Positions 1 to 6,127 are shown, counted from the stretch's first letter. The stretch: 8,179 nucleotides of DNA from Blastocatellia bacterium (GCA_022615215.1 JAKEHD010000026.1:1-8179), one strand, 5' to 3'. Notes: a model not told the origin generated them from the sequence alone. Made by a program: numbers and translations.

Positions 1-119
1 CGCGCCGCCAGTTCGGCCGTCAGGCGCGAGTGCGGTCGATTATACTTTTTGTAGCTGTCTATGCGGTCGGCGAGCTTTGTGATTATTTCTTCGCGGGTCT
101 TTCCCCTGGCTGTTTCCAC
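1..119 (-). CDS. N-terminal part of an unrecognised protein (runs off the left edge)
   Basis: The minus strand reads open from a GTG at 117-119 to the window edge, giving 39 complete codons: V-E-T-A-R-G-K-T-R-E-E-I-I-T-K-L-A-D-R-I and onward, rich in Lys, Arg and Glu and probably helical. The GTG is chosen because AGGAGG lies at 124-129, four bases upstream. No ATG occurs between it and the in-frame TAG at 138-140. I do not recognise the family from so short a piece. It follows the zinc-ribbon gene on the same strand after an 89-bp gap, so the two could be co-transcribed. Two ATA codons fit the codon use of the neighbouring genes. Confidence 0.6.
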   Translation of the reverse strand, partial: METARGKTREEIITKLADRIDSYKKYNRPHSRLTAELAA

Positions 120-131
120 GCGGCCTCCTGA

Positions 132-177
132 TTGACTCTAAGCAGGTAGGCTACAGCCTGTATTCAGTGTCAGTCAA
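132..177. promoter_or_regulatory. Nested inverted repeat in front of the GTG-started gene
   Basis: TTGACT (132-137) is matched by AGTCAA (172-177). Inside them CAGG (143-146) is matched by CCTG (157-160), and AGGCT-AC-AGCCT forms the centre. The structure covers the gap between the zinc-ribbon stop and the GTG start at 119. It could fold in a leader transcript or act as an operator. Read on the minus strand, TTGACT also resembles a -35 box, but no good -10 follows at 16-18 bp. This is inference from symmetry only. Confidence 0.3.
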
Positions 178-208
178 GGCACCGCTCGCTCCAATTAAAA
201 CCTTCACA

Positions 209-394
209 TCAAGCGGCTATCTCTGCGCTGCCGGGTTTCGCGCGCCGGTTGAAACAGGACTCGCACCATCCGTAGAGAACCTGGTCTACGAGATGAAAAG
301 CTACAGTCTCTTCAGCGGCTACAGCGCGGTGACACTCTTTGCATTCCCATGTGCTTTTACAAACTTCTTTCACTTGTTCTATCATCTTTGCCAT
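209..394 (-). CDS. Small zinc-ribbon protein, function unknown
   Basis: This 61-residue protein has two Cys pairs, C18-x2-C21 and C44-x2-C47, separated by 22 residues, the layout of a small zinc ribbon that binds one Zn(II). A further Cys lies at position 12 and a His at 22. The C-terminus is basic and short; no other domain fits. Codon use is ordinary for the window. The ATG at 394 has no convincing ribosome binding site, and Met4 is an alternative. An AAGGAGGAG run lies about 35 bases upstream (429-437), but no ATG, GTG or TTG follows it in frame before 394. The frame is open there and would encode an Arg/Lys-rich extension. A nucleic-acid-binding or adaptor role would be a guess. Confidence 0.6.
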   Translation of the reverse strand: MAKMIEQVKEVCKSTWECKECHRAVAAEETVAFHLVDQVLYGWCESCFNRRAKPGSAEIAA

Positions 395-495
395 CTGCTT
401 GCGGAAACGGTCTTCGTCCGGCCGTCTGCTCCTCCTTCGTTTTATCTCCCCCTCTGCCTTATTAGAGCAACAGGAATCTGATTTAGTACATTCGA

Positions 496-591
496 ACGCC
501 GCCCGGCGCTACGGGTTCCACATTAAAACGGGCGGCGTGTTTATGATTAATCACTGCATTGTGATTCGATTGCACACAGGCGGGTTGCAAT
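496..591. other. Cluster of hairpins downstream of the helicase gene
   Basis: Three inverted repeats lie between the helicase stop (597) and the zinc-ribbon gene: ATTGCA/TGCAAT (569-574 with 586-591), AATCAC/GTGATT (549-554 with 561-566, six-base loop) and ACGCCGCCC/GGGCGGCGT (496-504 with 530-538, 25-base loop). Their position just after the helicase coding sequence suggests 3' end protection or transcript termination. None is followed by a run of T on the minus strand, so they are not classical intrinsic terminators. The 395-596 gap holds nothing else I can support. Confidence 0.35.
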
Positions 592-596
592 GGGTC

Positions 597-2645
597 TCAA
601 TTGATGAGTTTAGGTTTATCGTCAGGCCCGGCTTCGAGCGATTCTTCTTCGACCGACCACTCTTCTACAAGCTCGCGCGGGACTTCGGTGATGAACCGTG
701 AGGGTTTTTGAATGACGGTCTGGCGGGACCAGTCTGTAACGACCAGCGGATAGCAAAGGTACAGCTCATCTTTTGCGCGCGTGATGGCAACATAAAACAA
801 TCGGCGCTCTTCTTCTTCGCCTTCCGGGTCTCTGAGGCTGCGCCCCGAAGGAATCTTCCCGTCCGCCGCCCATATCAAAAAGACCACGCGCCATTCGAGA
901 CCTTTGCCCTGGTGTATGGAACTGAGCACGAGCTTTTCGTCCTCATCACCGCCCATTACAACGTCCTCGCCCGTCGTGCCCTGCGGCGCGCCGAATCGTT
1001 CGGTGTTTATCAGAGCGAGTTCGGAGAGGAACTCTTCGGTGGAATCGAACCGCGCGGCGTAGTTCGACAACTGGCGCAGATCCTCAGCGCGCAGGTCCGA
1101 GTTCTCATAAGTATTTTCCAGGTGCTCCTCGTATCCGCTCGAAAGTATGAGAGCGATCTGCGCGGCCGGACGGTCGACGTGCGCCGGGCTTATGAGTTGC
1201 TCGATGAGTCGTATGAACTCCTGCCACTCGTGAGCGCCGCGCGGACGCGCATCGAAATCCGCGCGGCGTATGAGAGCGAGCGGCTCGCTCGCGAAAGCTA
1301 TGCGCTCCCATATCCGATTCGCCGTTGCGTTGCCGACTTTCGGTATGAGCTTGAGCACGCGCTTCCACGCAAGTTCGTCGTGAGGGTTCACGATCAATCT
1401 CAGATAAGAGACCACATCCTTGATATGCGCCTGCTCGAAAAACCTCACGCCCGACCGGACCACGTAAGGGATGTCGCGCCGCACGAGTTCCAATTGAAGT
1501 TCCATCGCATGCCAGTGACTGCGATACATCACGGCTATATCTGACAGATCGACGCCCTCTTCGCGCAGTTCGAGTATGCGGCCCGCGACGAAAGCGGCCT
1601 GCTGGTCGGTGTCGCGAAGAGGGATGAGCGCGGGCGAATTGGAGGACGCCTGGCGGACGGCTCGCAGATTTTTAGGGAACTGACGGCGGTTGTTGCTGAT
1701 AGAGGCGTTGGCCAGCATGACTATTTCAGGGCGCGAGCGATAGTTGGTTTCAAGATGATATTCCTGCGCATCGGGGTAGCGTTCCTTGAAGGTGTATATG
1801 TTTTCGAAATGCGCCCCGCGCCAGCCGAATATCGCCTGCGCATCGTCGCCCACTACCATGATGTTGCGGTGGCGCGATGCTAACAGATCGACTATCTCCG
1901 CCTGAACCTTGTTCGTGTCCTGATACTCATCGACGAGAATGTGCTCGAACTGTTCGGCCCAGTGTTCGAGGATTTCAGGCTTTTCCACCAGCAGCCGCTT
2001 CCAGTTCAACAGCAGGTCGTCATAATCCATCGCGTTTCGTTCGAGCTTACGGGCCTGATATATGCGGTCGACGCGCTCTATCTGTGTGGCGAGCGGCTCG
2101 AAGTGCGGATAGTTCCTGACCAGGCAATCGCGTATAGGCATGTCGCGGTTGTTTGCGAAGCTTACGATGCCGCTTACGACTTCGGCTTTCGGAAAGCGCC
2201 TTGCTTTGTGGTCTATGCCCGCTTCCTGGATGGAGGATTCGATCATGTCTTTGGTGTCTTCGGTATCGAGTATCGTGAAGTTCGGCTCGTAGTCTATCGA
2301 CTGCGCGTGGCGGCGCAGTATGCGGTTGGCTATCGAATGAAACGTCCCGCCCCATACCCTTCTGACGTCTGATTGCACGAGGCCCTCGACCCGGTGGAGC
2401 ATCTCGCGGGCGGCCTTGTTTGTGAAGGTCACAAGCAGTATACGCGCGGGCGCTATCCCGTATTCTATCAATCGCGCCACGCGATAAGTGACGGTGCGCG
2501 TCTTACCCGAGCCCGCACCCGCAACGACGAGTATAGGCCCTGCGCCCGCAGTCACTATTCGGTATTGCTCCTCGTTGAGGTCTTCTTTGTAGTTGACGAG
2601 GAACCTGCGCGGCACGTCGCGCTTTATCACATAAGACTTTGTCAT
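597..2645 (-). CDS. UvrD/PcrA/Rep-type superfamily 1A DNA helicase
   Basis: This complete 682-residue protein belongs to the family of ATP-driven 3'-to-5' DNA helicases that act in repair and replication restart in the cytoplasm. All SF1A motifs are present in order: Q motif LNEEQ (23-27), Walker A GAGSGKT (43-49), motif Ia VTFTNKAA (72-79), GTFHS (100-104), Walker B DEYQDT (240-244 region), motif III VVGDDAQAIFGWRGA (264-278), motif IV TNYRS (300-304), motif V SSIHQGKGLEW (575-585) and motif VI YVAITRAK (618-625). It is shorter than typical UvrD or PcrA (about 720-740) and ends soon after motif VI in an acidic tail, so it seems to lack their C-terminal RNA-polymerase-binding Tudor-like domain. 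The ATG at 2645 is the first start after an in-frame stop at 2664-2666. It has no Shine-Dalgarno sequence. Which subfamily (UvrD, PcrA or a paralogue) cannot be settled here. Confidence 0.96.
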   Translation of the reverse strand: MTKSYVIKRDVPRRFLVNYKEDLNEEQYRIVTAGAGPILVVAGAGSGKTRTVTYRVARLIEYGIAPARILLVTFTNKAAREMLHRVEGLVQSDVRRVWGGTFHSIANRILRRHAQSIDYEPNFTILDTEDTKDMIESSIQEAGIDHKARRFPKAEVVSGIVSFANNRDMPIRDCLVRNYPHFEPLATQIERVDRIYQARKLERNAMDYDDLLLNWKRLLVEKPEILEHWAEQFEHILVDEYQDTNKVQAEIVDLLASRHRNIMVVGDDAQAIFGWRGAHFENIYTFKERYPDAQEYHLETNYRSRPEIVMLANASISNNRRQFPKNLRAVRQASSNSPALIPLRDTDQQAAFVAGRILELREEGVDLSDIAVMYRSHWHAMELQLELVRRDIPYVVRSGVRFFEQAHIKDVVSYLRLIVNPHDELAWKRVLKLIPKVGNATANRIWERIAFASEPLALIRRADFDARPRGAHEWQEFIRLIEQLISPAHVDRPAAQIALILSSGYEEHLENTYENSDLRAEDLRQLSNYAARFDSTEEFLSELALINTERFGAPQGTTGEDVVMGGDEDEKLVLSSIHQGKGLEWRVVFLIWAADGKIPSGRSLRDPEGEEEERRLFYVAITRAKDELYLCYPLVVTDWSRQTVIQKPSRFITEVPRELVEEWSVEEESLEAGPDDKPKLIN

Positions 2646-2662
2646 AAGAGCACCGAACTCGG

Positions 2663-2695
2663 ATTATAAAACATCCTGCGTGATGCGTGATTATA
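2663..2695 (-). promoter_or_regulatory. Two TATAAT boxes upstream of the helicase
   Basis: Read on the minus strand, perfect TATAAT hexamers occur at 2663-2668 and 2690-2695. The proximal one would start transcription about 10 bases before the ATG at 2645, giving a near-leaderless message, which fits the missing ribosome binding site. The distal one would give a leader of about 38 bases. Neither has a good -35: the best partner for the distal box is TGGCCC at 2714-2719, 18 bp away. The distal box lies inside the heptad region at 2677-2756. Which box is used is inference. Confidence 0.4.
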
Positions 2696-2756
2696 AGGCA
2701 ATCCGCTTTTAACGGGCCAGTTGTATGCGTGATTTGTCCGTCGTCCGTCGTCCGTA
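2677..2756. repeat. Heptad repeat region (TGCGTGA and GTCCGTC units)
   Basis: TGCGTGA occurs in tandem at 2677-2683 and 2684-2690, and again at 2726-2732, 42 bp (six heptads) further on in the same phase. GTCCGTC GTCCGTC GTCCGTA then follows at 2736-2756, also with a 7-bp period. The 35 bases in between (2691-2725) are not recognisably repetitive. The array lies in the divergent helicase/desaturase spacer and overlaps the distal TATAAT box. It resembles in style the heptanucleotide STRR repeats known from filamentous cyanobacteria, though the units differ. Confidence 0.7.
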
Positions 2757-2766
2757 GCGCTTCTTG

Positions 2767-2815
2767 ACCACAGATTTCTCAGATAAACTCTTCGGCTATC
2801 TGTGTAATCTGTGGT
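2767..2815. repeat. Palindromic ACCACAGATT/AATCTGTGGT element
   Basis: ACCACAGATT (2767-2776) is matched perfectly by AATCTGTGGT (2806-2815). Inside, CAGATA (2780-2785) is matched by TATCTG (2797-2802) around an 11-base loop containing TTCGG. Small internal loops separate the stems, giving a two-step hairpin. The right arm, ATCTGTGTAATCTGTGG, is of a type I recall as a dispersed intergenic repeat in several bacterial groups; I cannot confirm copy number here. There is no T tract, so a terminator role is unlikely. Confidence 0.6.
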
Positions 2816-2824
2816 TGATCTTCC

Positions 2825-2884
2825 GACCACCGACCCCGTAAGAAAGAAATCCTTATGACCACTGACAACGAATCACTAACCACT
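2825..2884. repeat. Degenerate heptad array interrupted by an 18-nt sequence
   Basis: GACCACC GACCCCG (2825-2838) precedes, and GACCACT GACAACG AATCACT AACCACT (2857-2884) follows, an 18-nt interruption at 2839-2856 that contains AAGAAAGAAATCCTTAT. The flanking blocks keep a 7-bp period and a shared GACCAC theme, so they look like one array split by the AT-rich sequence. That same sequence, with one base changed, interrupts another repeat at 3952-3969. The remaining spacer up to the desaturase (2885-3000) shows no clear promoter; it ends in TTTTTTTGGAGAA. Confidence 0.55.
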
Positions 2885-3000
2885 GAGAGAATGTAAAAGT
2901 TTTGTATTTTCCGCTTTTCGGCCGGGCAGAGTTATTGTCTTTTCTCCGCTTTCCAAGTTAGTCTGGAAGTCAGGTCAGGATTATCAATTTTTTTGGAGAA

Positions 3001-3942
3001 ATGATGTTAGAGATAAAGACCCTACCACCAGCCACATTCACTCAAGGCGTTCCCGCAACACCAATCGAAGATGTAAAAACGGAATCGGCTTACGTTGAAA
3101 ATGAAGATGGGATTTCGCCCAAAGTGATTCCTTTCGTCCTTATGCATGTCGCATGTTTCGCAATCGTATTCGTGGGAATAAGCCTCCCGGCAGTGCTGCT
3201 CTGCATAGGGCTGTACGGTTTGCGTATGTTCGGATTGACGGCCGGGTATCATCGTTATTTTTCGCATCGCACATACAAGACCAGCCGGGCCTTTCAGTTC
3301 ATACTGGCCCTGCTCGGCACTTTGGCCGTGCAGAAAGGCCCGCTCTGGTGGGCCGCTCACCATCGCAGACATCATAAATACACAGATCAGGAAGGCGATC
3401 CGCACTCGCCCGTGCAGAACGGGTTCTGGTGGTCGCACGTCGGATGGATAGTCAGCACCAAATACGACCCGACGGACTGGGACGCCATAAAAGACTTCGC
3501 GCGCTACGGGGAGATCAGATGGCTGAACAAATATCACATGGTTCCGGGCATCACGCTTGCGGTGCTATGTTTCCTTCTGGGCGGATGGCAATGGCTGGTC
3601 TGGGGCTTCTTCGTCAGCACTGTGCTGCTCTATCACGGGACGTTTTCGGTCAATTCGCTGGCCCACCTCTGGGGCAGTCGCAGGTACGAGACCACAGACG
3701 ACAGCCGCAATAATTTCTGGATAGCCCTGTGGACAGGAGGCGAGGGCTGGCACAACAATCACCATCATTACATGTCGTCTGTCAATCAGGGCTTCTACTG
3801 GTGGGAGATAGATTTCACCTATTACGCGCTGCGAGCGATGTCGGTCTTCCGCATAGTATGGGACATGCGCCGCCCGCCTGAGCGAATACTCGCCGAGTCG
3901 AAGGCTTCTATAGACCTTAAGAAAAAGATTTTGGAATCGTAG
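3001..3942 (+). CDS. Acyl-CoA/acyl-lipid delta-9-type fatty acid desaturase (OLE1/DesC family)
   Basis: This membrane di-iron enzyme inserts a cis double bond into a saturated fatty acyl chain, using O2 and electrons from a redox partner. The histidine clusters that bind iron are all present: HRYFSH (84-89), HRRHH (121-125) and HNNHHHY (251-257), plus NSLAH (218-222), which carries an extra family histidine. Hydrophobic segments lie near 42-78, 98-112, 181-213 and more weakly 236-246. The length of 313 fits bacterial members. GGAG at 2995-2998 is two bases from the ATG at 3001 and five from the ATG at 3004, so the second Met is the likelier start. The gene stands alone, divergent from the helicase. 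Its stop codon TAG is the second to fourth base of a dispersed palindrome, GTAGGGGC. Head-group preference and the position of the double bond cannot be read from sequence. Confidence 0.93.
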   Translation: MMLEIKTLPPATFTQGVPATPIEDVKTESAYVENEDGISPKVIPFVLMHVACFAIVFVGISLPAVLLCIGLYGLRMFGLTAGYHRYFSHRTYKTSRAFQFILALLGTLAVQKGPLWWAAHHRRHHKYTDQEGDPHSPVQNGFWWSHVGWIVSTKYDPTDWDAIKDFARYGEIRWLNKYHMVPGITLAVLCFLLGGWQWLVWGFFVSTVLLYHGTFSVNSLAHLWGSRRYETTDDSRNNFWIALWTGGEGWHNNHHHYMSSVNQGFYWWEIDFTYYALRAMSVFRIVWDMRRPPERILAESKASIDLKKKILES

Positions 3943-4013
3943 GGGCAGACCGAAGAAAGAAATCTTTATGTGTGTCTGCCCCAGTTAGGGCGCACACACA
4001 GGTGCGCCCCTAC
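3939..4013. repeat. Paired inverted palindromic repeats between convergent genes, one copy interrupted
   Basis: Two copies of one element face each other. Copy A on the plus strand is GTAGGGGCAGACC (3939-3951) and GTGTGTCTGCCCC (3970-3982), split by 18 bases (3952-3969) containing AAGAAAGAAATCTTTAT. Copy B on the minus strand (4013 back to about 3988) is GTAGGGGCGCACC, T, GTGTGTGCGCCC, uninterrupted. Each can fold: GGGGCAGAC/GTCTGCCCC in A, GGGCGCAC/GTGCGCCC with loop ACACAG in B. The outer ends GTAGGGGC/GCCCCTAC also pair. The pair lies between the desaturase and the ROK kinase and may end both transcripts, though there is no T tract. Copy A supplies the desaturase stop codon. Confidence 0.8.
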
Positions 4014-4099
4014 ACAAAAACATTTTCTTGAAATCTATAGCTGAAGGCTTGCGCGTTGGAAATCTCCGAGACCACGCTTTTCTGACCGCTGAATCTGCT

Positions 4100-5083
4100 T
4101 CAAGACTTTTGCGTGTGGCGGCGGTCGAGGGCTTCTCTGGCAAGAAGCGCGGCCCCGATCATGCCGGCGTCGTCGCCGAGTTCGGCCCGGACTATCTTCA
4201 ACTGCGTGGCCACTATGTCGAAAGCCACACGGCGAGCCGAGCGGTCTATACGCTCGACCATATCATCTCCAAAAGCTTCGATCACTCCGCCGCCGAGCAC
4301 TACTATCTCAGGCCCCAGCAGATTGGCCGCGCTGCCTATACCTATGCCTATGTAATGGGCTGCGCGGTGTATGATCTTCTCTATAAGATCATCGCCCGCG
4401 TCGTAAGCCTTTTTGAGGGCGCGGCTGTTTATATTGCCGGGCCGGGCCGCAAGGCGCGCGACCGCGCACGAGTGGCCGCGCTTGACGGCCTTTCTTATAT
4501 CGCGCGTCAGGGCCGTGCGGCCTGCGAGCGCCTCAAGGCAACCCCTATTGCCGCAGCCGCAGCGCGGGCCTCCTGCCTGAATGATTGTGTGGCCGATCTC
4601 GCCGCCATTCTTGCTGAAGCCATGATGGAGCGCCCCATCGATTATTATTCCTCCCCCTATTCCTGTGCCTATGAAGACGCCGAGCGCCGAGCTTGCGCCG
4701 CGCGCCGCTCCGGCTTTGAACTCGCCGTATGTGCCCGCGTTCACATCGTTGTCGACTATGATGGGACAGCCGAACCTTTCTGCCAGGCGGGGACCGAGGG
4801 GGAAATTCTTGAAGCCCACGTTTACGGCCTCTATCACATAACCGGTCTCCCAATCGAGCGGGCCGGGAGCGCCTATGCCGAGCGCAGCAAGTTCAGACAC
4901 ATCTATGTCGGCTCGCTCGGCCGCTTTTCGCGCGACGCGCGCGATGGTCTCGAATACCTCTTCATCGCCGCGCCAGGCTCTGGTCTTCGCGCGGGCGCGG
5001 CCGATTATGCGACCATCGCCGGCGAACGCAGCCGCGCTCACTTTCGTCCCTCCGAGATCAACGCCCAGGATATAAGGTTTCAT
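4100..5083 (-). CDS. ROK-family sugar kinase, glucokinase-like
   Basis: The protein phosphorylates a hexose, probably glucose or a related sugar, with ATP in the cytoplasm, feeding glycolysis or sugar recycling. Counting from the ATG at 5083 (327 aa), the phosphate-binding loop DLGGTK is at 9-14. The catalytic Asp is in DNDVNAG (111-117), the second glycine-rich loop GTGIGGG at 139-145, and GGEIGH at 160-165. The zinc motif CGCGNRGCLEA at 175-185 supplies C175, C177 and C182 with H165. LGGGV (263-267) lies in the C-terminal domain. Length and motif order are typical of ROK kinases. A GTG at 5119 would add 12 residues, but homology should begin at MKPYILGVDLGGTK and GGGAAG lies upstream of the ATG. 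The antisense frame is longer but is a shadow. Substrate (glucose, N-acetylglucosamine, fructose, allose) is unresolved. Confidence 0.93.
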   Translation of the reverse strand: MKPYILGVDLGGTKVSAAAFAGDGRIIGRARAKTRAWRGDEEVFETIARVARKAAERADIDVSELAALGIGAPGPLDWETGYVIEAVNVGFKNFPLGPRLAERFGCPIIVDNDVNAGTYGEFKAGAARGASSALGVFIGTGIGGGIIIDGALHHGFSKNGGEIGHTIIQAGGPRCGCGNRGCLEALAGRTALTRDIRKAVKRGHSCAVARLAARPGNINSRALKKAYDAGDDLIEKIIHRAAHYIGIGIGSAANLLGPEIVVLGGGVIEAFGDDMVERIDRSARRVAFDIVATQLKIVRAELGDDAGMIGAALLAREALDRRHTQKS

Positions 5084-5133
5084 TATGGCTCTTCCCGTCT
5101 CGTGTGACGACCGAATCACCGGCCGAAAGGGGT

Positions 5134-5162
5134 ACTATAGAGCCGTCGCTCCTGCTTGTCCA
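5134..5162 (-). promoter_or_regulatory. Sigma70-type promoter for the ROK kinase
   Basis: On the minus strand TGGACA (5157-5162) and TATAGT (5134-5139) are separated by exactly 17 bp; each matches its consensus at five of six positions. Transcription would start near 5127, giving a leader of about 44 bases to the ATG at 5083. The -35 box lies only three bases from the first heptad of the repeat at 5166-5244, so the hairpin array forms the promoter's upstream edge. Confidence 0.6.
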
Positions 5163-5165
5163 TGT

Positions 5166-5244
5166 TCAGCTATCAGCCGTCAGTCTTCAGCCATCAGTCT
5201 TCAGTTTATAGTCTGATAGCTGATAGCTGATAGCTGATGGCTGA
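5166..5244. repeat. Inverted heptad array (CAGNNNN arm and CTGATAG arm)
   Basis: The left arm from 5167 reads CAGCTAT CAGCCGT CAGTCTT CAGCCAT CAGTCTT CAG, five 7-bp units starting with CAG. The right arm from 5213 reads CTGATAG three times, then CTGATGG and CTGA. TCAGCTATCAG (5166-5176) is perfectly complementary to CTGATAGCTGA, which occurs three times (5213, 5220, 5227), so the arms can pair in several registers. The array fills the gap between the stop of the 293-aa gene (5246-5248) and the kinase promoter. The same CTGATAG unit recurs at 7686-7720. Confidence 0.85.
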
Positions 5245-5245
5245 C

Positions 5246-6127
5246 TCAAACGAAGAGCCTGTATCCGGGGTCTATGTTCTGAAACCCCAGCAGGATTTCA
5301 TGCACGTCGTAAGGGTGTGTGTTTTTACCCGTAAAGATGGGCCTGAGTACCTGGAAGATGTGCTCTATTCCCTGAGAGTCGTCTATATCGGCATCGATCA
5401 TGAACTCAAGGGTTTCGGGGTTGCTGAAAAAAGAGAGTTGGAGGTTGCCGTATCTTTCTTTTGTCTTGAAACTGCCGGCCGATGAAAAGCCCGGCGGCGG
5501 CGTGTGCAGCGCTCCCGATACTTCGTGGAAGAGGTCCGAGGCGAGGCTGTTTTTCACCTCGTCGCGCAACTCTTTTTGCACCCTGGCAAAGAATCTCTGC
5601 GCGCGAAGCCGTGTAAACGACGTGACATAAGAAAAAGCGTTGCGGTCGTTCGGGAACCTGGTCGTCTTCATCTTCGTGAAGACGTTCAACAGTCCCGCCT
5701 TGCGATGATCGTCCAGAGCCTTATAAATAACCTCGCCCGTATTACCTTCGAAGCCTTCCACGCTCGAAGAATCGCTCAAAACCCGTTTGAGATCATCAGA
5801 GAGAGAATCGTACTCGGGGAACTCCACGCGCTCTACGCGGTCAGCATCGACGGGCAATCGGAAAGAGTGCCGCGCGGTTTTGCCTTCCGGCACTTGTATG
5901 AACCGGCTCACCGGGCGATGCCGCATTGGAAAGATGGTTACTTGATAGGTGCCGCCGTGCGTGCTGATGAGGTCATTGACCTGTAGCACCTTTTTCCCGG
6001 AAAAGTTTTTCTCATGCGTCGAGTGGCTCAACTCCCTGTGCTTGAGCGAAACATCGACCCTGTCGTCAAGTCTGTCGCCGTAAACATCGAAAAAATCGAA
6101 TTTCAAATTTCCTTTGCCGTCCATCAT
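5246..6127 (-). CDS. Unrecognised 293-residue protein, possible N-terminal beta-sandwich
   Basis: I do not recognise this family. Tandem Met codons (6127 and 6124) follow AAAAGGAG (SD at 6133-6137, spacing five or eight), a strong start. There is no signal peptide or membrane segment, so it is probably cytoplasmic. Residues 5-95 alternate hydrophobic and polar and look beta-rich, with GGTYQVTIFP (58-67) resembling the last strands of an Ig-like or carboxypeptidase-regulatory fold. Residues 105-205 are helical and charged, including AQRFFARVQKELRDEVKNS. The rest is mixed, ending in HPYDVHEILLGFQNIDPGYR (271-290), a distinctive segment that could serve as a family signature. It lies upstream of the ROK kinase on the same strand, but the kinase has its own promoter, so linkage is weak. 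The stop falls two bases from a heptad array. Confidence 0.85.
   Translation of the reverse strand: MMDGKGNLKFDFFDVYGDRLDDRVDVSLKHRELSHSTHEKNFSGKKVLQVNDLISTHGGTYQVTIFPMRHRPVSRFIQVPEGKTARHSFRLPVDADRVERVEFPEYDSLSDDLKRVLSDSSSVEGFEGNTGEVIYKALDDHRKAGLLNVFTKMKTTRFPNDRNAFSYVTSFTRLRAQRFFARVQKELRDEVKNSLASDLFHEVSGALHTPPPGFSSAGSFKTKERYGNLQLSFFSNPETLEFMIDADIDDSQGIEHIFQVLRPIFTGKNTHPYDVHEILLGFQNIDPGYRLFV

Noticed and set aside
167..481. Plus-strand open frame of 104 codons over the zinc-ribbon gene
   Set aside because: The minus strand encodes two correctly spaced CxxC pairs with sensible codon use; the plus product is unrecognisable.
708..1544. Plus-strand open frame of 278 codons
   Set aside because: It lies entirely antisense to the helicase, and the translation is Arg-rich without domains.
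2677..2884. Possible CRISPR array in the divergent spacer
   Set aside because: The repeats are 7 bp with no spacers of constant length, and there are no cas genes nearby.
3939..4013. Classical Rho-independent terminator
   Set aside because: The hairpins are strong, but no T tract follows on either strand, so I call it a repeat that may affect 3' ends.
4028..5107. Plus-strand open frame of 359 codons
   Set aside because: It is antisense to the ROK kinase, which has every family motif. The plus-strand product has no recognisable domain and no ribosome binding site; its length reflects the mirrored codon use.
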